From: Cryobacterium gelidum
Lineage (GTDB): Bacteria; Actinomycetota; Actinomycetes; Actinomycetales; Microbacteriaceae
Length of the DNA: 64,000 nucleotides
Assembly: GCF_004403985.1 (NCBI RefSeq)
Contig: NZ_SOHL01000003.1
Coordinates: 515,528-579,527 of the forward strand
Direction of reading: 5' to 3'
A model generated the notes under the pieces. That model had not been told where the DNA came from, ran no database searches, and worked only from the letters and a program-made list of their open reading frames with translations. This document shows positions 26,215-35,200 of this stretch, piece by piece; within the stretch, counting starts at the first letter, position 1, and every line of letters begins with the position of its first letter. The position numbers were made by a program, and so were the translations under genes.

Positions 26215-27180
26215 TTATCGGCGGCGCGGCGGCAGTTTCGGCCAGGCCAGCACGAAAGCCGCGATCAGCGCCGGAACGACGGTCCACAGGGTTCCTGGCA
26301 GGCCAGCCGGCACGAGAACCGACCCTCCGGAACCGCGCAGTGACAGCACAAAAATGGTCAGGAGTAACCCTGCCGCGGCCAGGCCGACCACGAATCGATC
26401 TCCCACGACGAGGCGCAGCCCGAGCAGCAGGGCGCCGATCCCGACGAAGGCGATCGTCAGGCCGATCGGAAGCGCCACGCCGAACAGTGTCAGGGTCGCC
26501 TGATGCGCGATGGTTCCCAGCACACCGAAGAGGATACCCAGCAGCAGGCCGACGAGGCCGGCCAGCGACCTGTTCGTGAGGTTCAGGCGAGCGGGCCGAG
26601 GGGCCGGCGGAGCGAGGGCTGGGCGCGGGGCATCCGCTCGCAGGAACGTTTCGGTGTCGGTGATGATGTCAGTGCTGCCGCCGGCGAGGGTGCGCGCGTG
26701 CCCTGAGAGGCTCCAGCGTGCCGGAAAATGCCCGAGCGCCCGCACCTTCTGGTCGAGATGGTCGCCCACGTCAATCGCGATGAGACGCTGTCCGGGTGCT
26801 TGCCGCACCGTGCGGGCCAGGAAGACGGGCAGGCCGGCGTCGTGCGCGGTGGCCGTGGCGACCTCGCGCAGAGCATCATCGACAGCGCCGACGACCACGG
26901 CTGTCGCGCCGAGATCGTCGATAGCGCTGCGCAGGGCCTGCGCCAGTTCAGGCCCGCCAACGGAACCCTGCGGCAATCGATGCCAGCTGCGCGCCCCCAG
27001 TTCAGCCAGCGCTGCGGACGTGGCCGCGGCATCCGCCTCGGCCAGCGCTGCGGCGTACAGCACGAGAACCCGCGACCCCTCGGAGCGGAGCCGGGCAATG
27101 GTGCCACCGGTCAGAGCGGACTCATCACCAGGATGGGCGTGCACGAACACGATTCGCTCGCCGCTGCCGGACATGACCAT
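26215..27180 (-). CDS. PIG-L/MshB-like domain fused to a membrane domain, probably catalytically inactive
   Basis: A 321-residue protein. Residues 1-170 look like the PIG-L deacetylase fold (IVFVHAHPGDESALTGGTIARLRSEG), the family of the mycothiol enzyme MshB. The usual HPDDE is HPGDE here, so the catalytic Asp is replaced by Gly, and the second His-rich HPDH metal motif is missing. Residues about 200-310 form four membrane helices, matching the separate small membrane protein that neighbours mshB in mycobacteria. So it may be a structural or regulatory fusion rather than an enzyme. It lies between fdxA and the divergent efeUOB operon. Confidence 0.65.
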   Translation of the reverse strand: MVMSGSGERIVFVHAHPGDESALTGGTIARLRSEGSRVLVLYAAALAEADAAATSAALAELGARSWHRLPQGSVGGPELAQALRSAIDDLGATAVVVGAVDDALREVATATAHDAGLPVFLARTVRQAPGQRLIAIDVGDHLDQKVRALGHFPARWSLSGHARTLAGGSTDIITDTETFLRADAPRPALAPPAPRPARLNLTNRSLAGLVGLLLGILFGVLGTIAHQATLTLFGVALPIGLTIAFVGIGALLLGLRLVVGDRFVVGLAAAGLLLTIFVLSLRGSGGSVLVPAGLPGTLWTVVPALIAAFVLAWPKLPPRRR

Positions 27181-27289
27181 GGATCACGCACCGTTCTGCT
27201 CTGCTGGCTGTTTATCGCTGGGCAACATTTCTTCCCGAGTCAAATCATAACTAGACACGCCCGCGACGTTCAGGCTAGAGTCGGAAGGG

Positions 27290-27308
27290 TAAGGTTAGCC
27301 TTACCAAA
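27290..27308 (+). promoter_or_regulatory. DtxR/IdeR-type iron box
   Basis: TAAGGTTAGCCTTACCAAA matches the consensus TWAGGTTAGSCTWACCTWA at 18 of 19 positions and contains the palindrome GGTAAGGTTAGCCTTACC. It lies 28 bp before the efeU start. Iron-loaded DtxR/IdeR would repress the operon here. Confidence 0.9.
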
Positions 27309-27336
27309 TATTTCGCCCGAACTTACAAGGAACCCT

Positions 27337-28206
27337 GTGCTCGCAAACTACCTGATCGGCCTGCGCGAAGGCCTTGAGGCCGCCCTGATCGTAACGATCC
27401 TCATCGCCTACGTCGTGAAGATCAACCGGCGAGACGTGCTGCCGCGCATCTGGCTCGGTGTCGGCCTGGCCGTACTCCTGGCCCTCAGCATCGGCGCCCT
27501 GCTCACCTACGGCACCTACGGCCTGTCGTTCACCGCGCGAGAGACCATTGGCGGCGTGCTGTCAATCGCTGCGACCGGGCTGGTGACCTGGATGGTGTTC
27601 TGGATGTTGCGCACCGCCCGCGACCTCAAGGGGCACCTCCAGGGCAACATCGACAAGCACCTCGTGGGCGCCGGCCTCGGTCTCGTACTCGTCGCGTTCC
27701 TCGCTGTGGGCCGCGAGGGCATCGAGACTGCCCTGTTCCTCTGGGCTGCCGTGCAGGCCACCGGTGCCACGACCATGCCCCTGCTCGGAGCATTTCTCGG
27801 CATCGTGACCGCGATCGGCCTTGGCGCTCTGATTTACGCCGGCATGCTCAAGATCAACCTGTCGAAGTTCTTCACGTACACCGGTGCCATCCTCATCGTC
27901 GTCGCCGCCGGCGTGCTCTCCTACGGCGTGCACGACCTGCAGGAAGCCGGCATCCTGCCCGGCCTGAATGCACTCGCCTTCAACGTGAGTGCTGCCGTGC
28001 CGCCGGACAGCTGGTATGGCACCCTGCTCAAGGGCACCCTGAACTTCTCCCCCGCCACCACGTGGCTCGAGATGTTCGCCTGGCTTGCCTACGCCGTGCC
28101 CACCCTGACCCTCTTCATCACCACGAGCCGCCGGGGCCGCACGAGTGGGCGCCCGGCCCCGGCTGCGTCCTACGCGCCGGCCCCCACGCCCGTCGCGGTG
28201 CGGTAA
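27337..28206 (+). CDS. efeU: iron permease EfeU (FTR1 family)
   Basis: A 289-residue protein of seven membrane helices with two FTR1-type REXXE iron motifs: REGLEA at residues 9-14 and REGIETA later in the sequence. It carries Fe3+ (after Fe2+ oxidation) across the cytoplasmic membrane. The GTG at 27337 is chosen because AAGGA lies 7 bp upstream and the first REXXE motif is then at the expected distance from the N-terminus; the longer in-frame extension is not credible. First gene of efeUOB, behind a DtxR box. Confidence 0.95.
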   Translation: MLANYLIGLREGLEAALIVTILIAYVVKINRRDVLPRIWLGVGLAVLLALSIGALLTYGTYGLSFTARETIGGVLSIAATGLVTWMVFWMLRTARDLKGHLQGNIDKHLVGAGLGLVLVAFLAVGREGIETALFLWAAVQATGATTMPLLGAFLGIVTAIGLGALIYAGMLKINLSKFFTYTGAILIVVAAGVLSYGVHDLQEAGILPGLNALAFNVSAAVPPDSWYGTLLKGTLNFSPATTWLEMFAWLAYAVPTLTLFITTSRRGRTSGRPAPAASYAPAPTPVAVR

Positions 28207-28234
28207 CTTTTCGTTTCACTGTCGAAGGATTTTC

Positions 28235-29419
28235 ATGCCTCGTGCTTTTCGTTCTACCAGTTTGCTTGGTGTCAGCCTGCTCAGTGCCAGCGTGCTCGGT
28301 GTTGGTCTGCTCACAGGATGTGTCGCTAACGACCCGGCTGCCACGCACACGGCGTTCACCGTCGACAGCAGCCAGACGGCCTGCGCGGTATCGGCGAACG
28401 AGGCGCCGGCCGGCAGCATCCGCTTCACTGTCACCAATTCCGGTGACCAGGTCACGGAGTTCTATCTGCTGGCTGCTGACGGCAAGCGCATCGTCGGCGA
28501 GGCCGAGAACATCGGCCCTGGCCTCAGCCGCGACCTCGTCGTGCAGCTCGACGCCGGCAGCTACTTCACCGCTTGCAAGCCCGGCATGTCCGGAGACGGC
28601 GTCGGCAAGGCTGAGTTCACCGCGACCAAAACGGATGCCGCGGCCACCCTCAACGTCGACCTGGCGGCCCAAATCGACACCGCCAACAGCAACTACGCCT
28701 CCTACGTGAGCGACCAGATCGACCAGCTTGTCACCGGCACCGACACGTTCGCCGCGGCCTATCTGGCTGGAGACTTCGGCGCTGCACGCAGCTTCTATGC
28801 CCCCACCCGGGTGCACTGGGAGCGGGTGGAAACCATCGCCGAATCGTTCGGGGACCTCGACCCGAAGCTCGACCTGCGCGAAGCCGATCTCGAAGAGGGC
28901 CAGGACTGGACCGGCTGGCACGCGATCGAGAAGGACCTCTGGCCCGCTGACGCCGAAGCCGGCTTCGAGGCGTACAGCACACAGAAGCGGGCGGCCCTCA
29001 CCGGGCTGCTCGTCGCCGACACCGCCACCCTGCACGAGAAGGTGCAGGGTTTGAACTTCACCCTGTCGCAGCAGACCAACGGAGCGATCGGCCTGCTCGA
29101 CGAGGTCGCGACGGGCAAGGTCACCGGAGAGGAAGAGATCTGGTCACACACCGATCTCTGGGACTTCCAGGCCAACGTTGACGGTGCCCAGAAGCTTTAC
29201 GACGGCGTGCGCCCGATTCTTCTGCAAACGGATGCCGACCTGGCCGCGTCGCTCGACGGCGAGTTCGCCGCCCTGCAGACGATGCTGGACGCGCAGCGCG
29301 TCGGCGACGGGTTCACCCTGTACACCGACCTCGATCCGGGCGCGATTCGCGCCCTCGCCGACCAGGTCAACGCACTCGGCGAGCCGCTGAATCGACTCAC
29401 CGCCGCGCTCGTGCTGTGA
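28235..29419 (+). CDS. efeO: iron uptake lipoprotein EfeO (M75/imelysin family)
   Basis: A 394-residue protein with a lipobox LTGC (about residues 27-30). Next is a cupredoxin-like EfeO N-domain (FTVDSSQTACAVSANEAPAG) and then the imelysin/M75 domain with the HxxE motif WHAIEKDLW. It is thought to bind iron outside the membrane and hand it to EfeU. The ATG at 28235 has AAGGA upstream. The gene starts 28 bp after efeU and its stop overlaps the efeB GTG by 4 bp, so all three are co-translated. Confidence 0.93.
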   Translation: MPRAFRSTSLLGVSLLSASVLGVGLLTGCVANDPAATHTAFTVDSSQTACAVSANEAPAGSIRFTVTNSGDQVTEFYLLAADGKRIVGEAENIGPGLSRDLVVQLDAGSYFTACKPGMSGDGVGKAEFTATKTDAAATLNVDLAAQIDTANSNYASYVSDQIDQLVTGTDTFAAAYLAGDFGAARSFYAPTRVHWERVETIAESFGDLDPKLDLREADLEEGQDWTGWHAIEKDLWPADAEAGFEAYSTQKRAALTGLLVADTATLHEKVQGLNFTLSQQTNGAIGLLDEVATGKVTGEEEIWSHTDLWDFQANVDGAQKLYDGVRPILLQTDADLAASLDGEFAALQTMLDAQRVGDGFTLYTDLDPGAIRALADQVNALGEPLNRLTAALVL

Positions 29420-30735
29420 CGCACGGTGTGACGGGTAGTAAGCGGGCCGAGTCCGCCGATCTGGCCGTGCCGGCCCGCGGCCTGTCTCGGCGCGGGCTGC
29501 TCGGCCTAGCCGGGGCAAGCGTCGCCGGAATCGGGATGGGGGTGGCCGGGGACCGGGCGGCGCTGGCCGCGTCGGCGACGCCGGAGATGGCATCCGGTTC
29601 TGCTGAGTACCCGTTTTACGGCCGGCACCAGGCTGGCATCGTCACGCCTGCCCAGGATCGCCTGCACTTCGCCGCGTTTGACGTCTCGGCCGGCACCACG
29701 CGGGCCGAATTGATCGAGCTACTGCAGGACTGGACCATCGCAGCCGCTTCGATGAGCGCCGGCCGGGACGTCGGCGAGTATGGCGCGGTCTCCGGCCCGT
29801 ACGACTCCCCGCCGGAAGACACCGGTGAGGCGCAGGGTCTACCCACCGCGGGCCTGACGATTACGTTCGGCTTTGGCCCGACACTGTTTGAAACAGCGGA
29901 TGGCGTCGATCGCTTCGGACTTGTACGACGCCGACCGGCCGAGCTGACGTCGTTGCCGCACTTTCCCGGCGACGACCTCGATGTCGGCCGCAGCGACGGC
30001 GACCTGTGCATCCAAGCCTGTTCCAACGACCCCCAGGTCGCCGTGCACGCGATTCGCAACCTGTCGCGGATCGCATTCGGGCGGGCCGCCCTGCGCTGGT
30101 CCCAGCTCGGTTTCGGACGCACCTCGTCGACGTCAACGAGCCAGGCCACCCCGCGCAACCTGTTCGGTTTCAAGGACGGCACCGCCAACATCAAGGCTGA
30201 AGAACCCGATGTCGTCACCGCCCAGGTCTGGGTGTCGGCGGCCGACGGCCCGGCCTGGTTGGCCGGCGGCTCCTACCTGGTGGCGCGGCGCATCCGCATG
30301 ACCATCGAGACCTGGGACCGCTCCATTCTGAGCGAGCAGGAAGCCGTGTTCGGACGCACCAAGGGCGCTGGCGCACCGCTTTCGGGTGGCACGGAGTTCA
30401 GTGAGCCCGACTTCGCGCTGGCCGGCCGGGCAGACCAGCCACTGATCGGCGCTGCTGCGCACGTGCGACTGGCGCATCCAGCTCAGAATAACGGCACCAA
30501 ATTATTGCGTCGCGGCTACAATTTCGTCGACGGCAACGATGAGCTGGGGCGACTGGAAGCTGGGTTGTTCTTTATCAGCTTCCAGCGGTCGCCGGCCCAA
30601 TTCGCTGCTGTGCAGCTGAACCTCGCCAAGCACGACGCGCTCAACGAGTACATTCGCCATGTCGGCAGCGCCCTGTTCGCGGTTCCGGCGGGCACCCCTG
30701 AGGGAAGCTACGTCGGAGCACCCCTGTTCGCTTAA
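29416..30735 (+). CDS. efeB: deferrochelatase/DyP-type peroxidase EfeB
   Basis: A 439-residue Tat substrate: SRRGLLGLAGASVAG at about residues 24-38, so it is exported folded with haem by the TatABC system (tatB is in this window). The DyP motif GFKDG is at residues 251-255 and the haem-ligand region follows downstream. It extracts iron or oxidises Fe2+ for EfeU. GTG start overlapping the efeO stop. It is convergent with the lipoprotein gene at 30732, sharing 4 bp. Confidence 0.95.
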   Translation: MTHGVTGSKRAESADLAVPARGLSRRGLLGLAGASVAGIGMGVAGDRAALAASATPEMASGSAEYPFYGRHQAGIVTPAQDRLHFAAFDVSAGTTRAELIELLQDWTIAAASMSAGRDVGEYGAVSGPYDSPPEDTGEAQGLPTAGLTITFGFGPTLFETADGVDRFGLVRRRPAELTSLPHFPGDDLDVGRSDGDLCIQACSNDPQVAVHAIRNLSRIAFGRAALRWSQLGFGRTSSTSTSQATPRNLFGFKDGTANIKAEEPDVVTAQVWVSAADGPAWLAGGSYLVARRIRMTIETWDRSILSEQEAVFGRTKGAGAPLSGGTEFSEPDFALAGRADQPLIGAAAHVRLAHPAQNNGTKLLRRGYNFVDGNDELGRLEAGLFFISFQRSPAQFAAVQLNLAKHDALNEYIRHVGSALFAVPAGTPEGSYVGAPLFA

Positions 30736-31196
30736 CCGAGCGCGGGCACCGGGGTGACCGTGTAGAGCACGCCGTCGGGATTGCCGGCCACGACGACACC
30801 AAAGTTCTCGTTCGCCATCGTGACCACCTCCGTGTCGACTCCGGCCACCACTTCGGTGAAGCCGGCCGCCTGCAGCTGAGTCCGTGCATCGTCCAAGGGA
30901 GTCGTTGACGTGGCATTGACGGTCACTACCCAGCCACCGACCCCGCTCTCCCCGACACCACCGGTCGCGAAGAGAACCTCTCCGTCGAGCACGGGAATTT
31001 CGGCCGGCCAGTCTGCGGGAAGCTGGCCTCCGAGGCTGACGTCACCGCCCGTCGCGTCCTGCACGGCTCCGTTCACGGCACCATTCACGCTGTCGCGCAC
31101 GGTGTCGCCCACGGAGCAGCCCGCCACGAGGGGTAGTCCGGCTGCGGCGACTACGAGGGCGAGAACAATTCGTCGTGTCAGTCTGCTGGTCGTCAT
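30732..31196 (-). CDS. small secreted lipoprotein, unknown function
   Basis: A 154-residue protein with a twin-basic N-terminus, hydrophobic core and lipobox VAGC (about residues 24-27). The start is set at MTTSRLTRR; the longer frame upstream lies in a hairpin-bearing leader. The mature part contains WPAEIPVLDGEVLFATGG and a domain of alternating beta strands. The family is common in Actinobacteria but I cannot name a function. It overlaps efeB's end by 4 bp on the opposite strand. Confidence 0.75.
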   Translation of the reverse strand: MTTSRLTRRIVLALVVAAAGLPLVAGCSVGDTVRDSVNGAVNGAVQDATGGDVSLGGQLPADWPAEIPVLDGEVLFATGGVGESGVGGWVVTVNATSTTPLDDARTQLQAAGFTEVVAGVDTEVVTMANENFGVVVAGNPDGVLYTVTPVPALG

Positions 31197-31239
31197 GTGA
31201 AGCCTTTCAAGTTGTGCGAATGTGTACACCGCGAGGCAC

Positions 31240-31278
31240 AAAAAGTGCCGCTTCGACGTGGTCAAAGCGGCACTTTTT
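31240..31278 (-). terminator. strong hairpin terminator after typA
   Basis: AAAAAGTGCCGCTT (31240-31253) pairs with AAGCGGCACTTTTT (31265-31278) over 14 bp with an 11-nt loop. Runs of A and T at the ends make it work in both directions. It lies between typA and the start of the small lipoprotein gene. Confidence 0.9.
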
Positions 31279-31300
31279 ACGCTCTCGCGGGCGAAACGGA

Positions 31301-33211
31301 CTAGTTGGCGTCCTGCTTCTTCACGCGTGAAACCTGGCGCGAGCGAGCGGCTGCCGTGAGCTCCACCTTGCGAATACGCACGGCGGCCGGGGTGACCTCG
31401 ACGCACTCGTCTTCACGAGCGAATTCGAGGCACTGCTCGAGCGAAAGCTGCTTGGGCGGCGTCATCGACTCGAACGTGTCGGAGCTGGACTGACGCATGT
31501 TGGTCAGTTTCTTTTCCTTGGTGATGTTCACGTCCATGTCGTCGGCCCGCGAGTTCTCGCCGATGACCATGCCTTCGTAGACCTCGGAGGTCGGCTGCAC
31601 GAAGAACGACATGCGTTCCTGCAGGTTGATGATCGCGAACGGGGTGACTGCACCGGAACGGTCGGCGACGATCGAACCGTTGGTACGGGTGCTGATCGTT
31701 CCGGCCCAGGGCTCGTAGCCGTGCAGGATGGCGTTGGCGATACCGGTACCGCGCGTGTCGGTGAGGAACTGCGTGCGGAAGCCGATCAGGCCGCGCGACG
31801 GAACGATGAATTCCATGCGAACCCAGCCGGTGCCGTGGTTGGCCATGTTCTCCATGCGACCCTTGCGGGCGGCGAGCAGCTGCGTGATGGCGCCGAGGTA
31901 TTCTTCCGGCGCGTCAATGGTGAGGTGCTCGTAGGGCTCGTGCACCTTGCCGTCAATGCGACGCACAACGACCTGCGGCTTGCCGACGGTGAGCTCGAAG
32001 CCCTCACGACGCATCTGCTCCACGAGGATGGCGAGGGCCAGTTCTCCACGGCCCTGCACCTCCCAGGCGTCGGGACGTCCAATGTCGACGACCTTGAGCG
32101 AGACGTTACCGACGAGCTCGCGGTCGAGGCGGTCCTTGACCATGCGGGCGGTGAGCTTGTGGCCCTTGACCTTGCCCATGAGCGGCGAGGTGTTGGTGCC
32201 GATGGTCATCGAGATGGCCGGGTCGTCAACCGTGATGGTCGGCAGGGGGCGCACGTCGTCGGGGTCGGCGAGGGTCTCACCAATGGTGATGTTCTCGATA
32301 CCGGCTACAGCCACGATGTCACCGGGGCCGGCGCTCTCGGTCGGGTAGCGGTCCAGCGCCTTGGTGATGAGCAGCTCGGTGATCTTCACGTTGCTGACGG
32401 TGCCGTCCTGCTGCACCCAGGCCACGGTCTGGCCCTTCTTGATGGTGCCCTGGAAGATGCGCAGCAGCGCGAGACGGCCAAGGAACGGCGAGGCGTCGAG
32501 GTTGGTGACGTGCGCCTGAAGCGGGTGCGTGTCATCGTAGGTCGGTGCCGGGATGTGCTTGAGGATCGCATCGAACAACGGCTCGAGGTCGTCGTTATCG
32601 GGCAGTGTGCCGTCTTCAGGCTTGTTCCAGCTGGCGGCGCCGTTACGACCGGAGGCGTAGACGACGGGCACGTCGAGCACGGCGTCGAGGTCGAGGTCGG
32701 GGAAGTCGTCGGCCATGTCGCTCGCGAGGCCGATAAGGAGGTCCTGGCTCTCGGCCACGACCTCGTCGATGCGCGCGTCGGGACGGTCGGTCTTGTTGAC
32801 CAGGAGGATGACGGGCAGCTTGGCCTCGAGCGCCTTGCGGAGCACGAAACGGGTCTGCGGCAGCGGGCCCTCACTCGCGTCAACGAGGAGAACGACGCCG
32901 TCGACCATGGACAGTCCGCGCTCGACCTCGCCACCGAAGTCAGCGTGGCCCGGGGTGTCGATCACGTTGATGGTGATGGGACCGTCGGTGGCGTGGATGC
33001 CCTTGTACGAAACCGCCGTGTTCTTGGCGAGAATCGTGATGCCCTTTTCGCGCTCGAGTTCGTTCGAGTCCATCGCGCGCTCTTCAACGTGGGAGTGGTC
33101 CGCGAAGGAGTCGGTCTGCTTGAGCATCGCGTCAACCAGCGTCGTCTTACCGTGGTCAACGTGAGCAACGATTGCAACATTTCGGAGGTTATTGCGTGTA
33201 GCAATCGCCAT
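31301..33211 (-). CDS. typA: translational GTPase TypA/BipA
   Basis: A 636-residue GTPase: G1 AHVDHGKTT near residue 16, G3 DTPGHADF, G4 NKTD, then EF-G-like domains and the BipA-specific C-terminal domain ending in the basic RSRQVSRVKKQDAN. It acts in 50S assembly and stress growth. Length fits the family. It is followed by a strong terminator. Confidence 0.95.
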   Translation of the reverse strand: MAIATRNNLRNVAIVAHVDHGKTTLVDAMLKQTDSFADHSHVEERAMDSNELEREKGITILAKNTAVSYKGIHATDGPITINVIDTPGHADFGGEVERGLSMVDGVVLLVDASEGPLPQTRFVLRKALEAKLPVILLVNKTDRPDARIDEVVAESQDLLIGLASDMADDFPDLDLDAVLDVPVVYASGRNGAASWNKPEDGTLPDNDDLEPLFDAILKHIPAPTYDDTHPLQAHVTNLDASPFLGRLALLRIFQGTIKKGQTVAWVQQDGTVSNVKITELLITKALDRYPTESAGPGDIVAVAGIENITIGETLADPDDVRPLPTITVDDPAISMTIGTNTSPLMGKVKGHKLTARMVKDRLDRELVGNVSLKVVDIGRPDAWEVQGRGELALAILVEQMRREGFELTVGKPQVVVRRIDGKVHEPYEHLTIDAPEEYLGAITQLLAARKGRMENMANHGTGWVRMEFIVPSRGLIGFRTQFLTDTRGTGIANAILHGYEPWAGTISTRTNGSIVADRSGAVTPFAIINLQERMSFFVQPTSEVYEGMVIGENSRADDMDVNITKEKKLTNMRQSSSDTFESMTPPKQLSLEQCLEFAREDECVEVTPAAVRIRKVELTAAARSRQVSRVKKQDAN

Positions 33212-33344
33212 AAAAATAGATCCTTACGAAGAATGAGTGCCGCAGAGTCTCGCGCGCGACGAAGAATGGATACCGGAGGTCATAATGTGACCCAAGGTTC
33301 AATCCTACCGTACGATTTGACCCCGGCTGGTGGGGCGAACCCGG

Positions 33345-35132
33345 CTAGACCTCGTTTCCGGCGGCCAGCAACTCGCGTCGCAACTCGCGGCGGGCACGCT
33401 GTTCGGTCGGATCGGGGATCGGCACGGCCGCGAGCAGACGCTGGGTATACGGGTCTTTCGGGTAGCGCAAAATCTCATCCCGCGTGCCGGTTTCCACGAT
33501 GCGGCCGTGGTGCATCACCGCGATGCGGTCGGCGAGCACGTCGATGACGGCGAGGTCGTGGGTGATGAACAGACAGGCGAAATTCATCTGCTGCTGCAGC
33601 GACTGAATCAGCAGCAGTACCCGGGCCTGCACCGAGACGTCGAGCGCGCTGGTCGGCTCATCAGCGATGAGCACTTTCGGTTCGAGGGAGAGCGCACGGG
33701 CAATGCCGACACGCTGCTTCTGCCCACCGGAGAGTTCGTGCGGAAAGCGGCTGCGGTAGGAGCGAGGCAGTTCAACACTGTCGAGCAACCGCTCCACCTC
33801 GGCGCTCAGGGCCGCGCCCTTCAAACCCTTGGCGAGCTTGAGCGGTTCCCCGATGCTGTCGCCGATCGGCATCCGCGGGTTGAGCGAAGAAGACGGGTCC
33901 TGAAAAACGATTCCGACACTCTTGTGCAGTCGGTGAATCTCGTCGCGGCCGGCCTTGGAGATGTCCTGGCCGGCCACGTGCAGCGTGCCTTCGGTGATGG
34001 GCAGGAGACCGATGGCGGCGCGTCCGAGGGTGGTTTTACCGGAGCCCGACTCCCCCACGAGTCCGAGCACCTCTCCCTGGCGCACGAACAGGTCGACCTT
34101 GTCGACCGCACGGAATGCTGCGACTCGACCGTGTTTGGGATATTCGATGACGACATCATCGAACCTGACGACCACTTCGCGGCTGTCGCGCCGGGCTGCC
34201 GTGGCCGCCTCATTCGCCAGCCGCTCGTTGACCTCGATGCGAGCGGCGAGCACGGCGTCGACCACGATGTCGGTGCCGATAGCGAGCGCCGCAGTCATGT
34301 CGATGGCTGCGTCGCCGCGCTGGCCGAGGTGCGGAACGGCCTGGAGCAGGGCGATGGTGTACGGGTGCCTGGGTGCGTTGAAAATCTGGTCGACCGTGCC
34401 GCGTTCGACGATGACGCCCCGTCGCATGACGGCGATGTCATCGGCGAGGTCGGCGACGACACCCATGTCGTGCGTGATCAGCAGGATGGCGCTGTCGAGG
34501 CGATCGCGCAGGCTGCGCAGCAGGTCGAGTATCTCGGCCTGCACGGTCACGTCGAGTGCAGTCGTGGGCTCGTCGGCGATGAGCAGTTGCGGGTCGCAGG
34601 AGATGGACTGGGCGATCATGGCACGCTGGCGTTGCCCGCCGCTCAACTGGTGCGGGTAGGAGTTGAAGGCCTTCAGCGGATCTGGCAACTCGACCATGTC
34701 GAGCAACTCCAAGGCGCGCGTCTTGGCCTGCGAGGGCGACATACCGAAGTGGGCCCGCAGGGTCTCAATGATCTGGAAGCCGATCGTATAGACCGGGTTG
34801 AGCGCCGTCATCGGCTCCTGGAAGATCATGGCGATCTGGCCACCACGCACCTTGTGCATCTGCGCGGGCTTCAACCCCATCAGTTCCCGGCCGCTGAGCT
34901 TGACGCTGCCGGAGATGCGGCTGTTCTCCGGGAGCAGGTCGAGAACGGCCATGGAGCTGGCACTCTTGCCCGAGCCGGACTCGCCGACGATGGCGAGCAC
35001 CTTGCCACGCTCGATCGAGTAGTTCAGTTTGAGCGCGGCCGGCACCCAGACGTTGTCCACGCCGAAGTGCACGGTGAGGTCGGTAACTTGCAGTACCGGG
35101 CCGGAGTATGTGGTCGTCACCTGTTCGGTCAT
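33345..35132 (-). CDS. peptide-type ABC transporter ATPase, fused DppD-DppF (cluster A)
   Basis: About 595 residues with two complete ATPase domains. The first has GESGSGKSASS, LSGGQRQRAMIAQ and LLIADEPTTALD; the second has GESGSGKTTLG, LSGGQKQRVGIARAL and VLIADEPTSALD. Each carries the C-terminal oligopeptide/dipeptide extension (HPYTIALLQAVP and DPYTQRLLAAVP). It powers import by the permeases at 35839 and 36886. The ATG at MTEQV is chosen over an upstream one that overlaps the PH gene start region. Unusually, a gene on the other strand lies between it and its permease genes. Confidence 0.92.
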   Translation of the reverse strand: MTEQVTTTYSGPVLQVTDLTVHFGVDNVWVPAALKLNYSIERGKVLAIVGESGSGKSASSMAVLDLLPENSRISGSVKLSGRELMGLKPAQMHKVRGGQIAMIFQEPMTALNPVYTIGFQIIETLRAHFGMSPSQAKTRALELLDMVELPDPLKAFNSYPHQLSGGQRQRAMIAQSISCDPQLLIADEPTTALDVTVQAEILDLLRSLRDRLDSAILLITHDMGVVADLADDIAVMRRGVIVERGTVDQIFNAPRHPYTIALLQAVPHLGQRGDAAIDMTAALAIGTDIVVDAVLAARIEVNERLANEAATAARRDSREVVVRFDDVVIEYPKHGRVAAFRAVDKVDLFVRQGEVLGLVGESGSGKTTLGRAAIGLLPITEGTLHVAGQDISKAGRDEIHRLHKSVGIVFQDPSSSLNPRMPIGDSIGEPLKLAKGLKGAALSAEVERLLDSVELPRSYRSRFPHELSGGQKQRVGIARALSLEPKVLIADEPTSALDVSVQARVLLLIQSLQQQMNFACLFITHDLAVIDVLADRIAVMHHGRIVETGTRDEILRYPKDPYTQRLLAAVPIPDPTEQRARRELRRELLAAGNEV

Positions 35133-35200
35133 GAAGTCCTGCTTTCGTTGATATTGCTGCTCGCGCGGTGGTTGCGGCAAAAATCTGGCAGCATGGCTGC

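Noticed and set aside
33212..33344. typA promoter (TTGGGT-17-TATCCA on the - strand)
   Set aside because: The match to consensus is weak and other combinations are as good.
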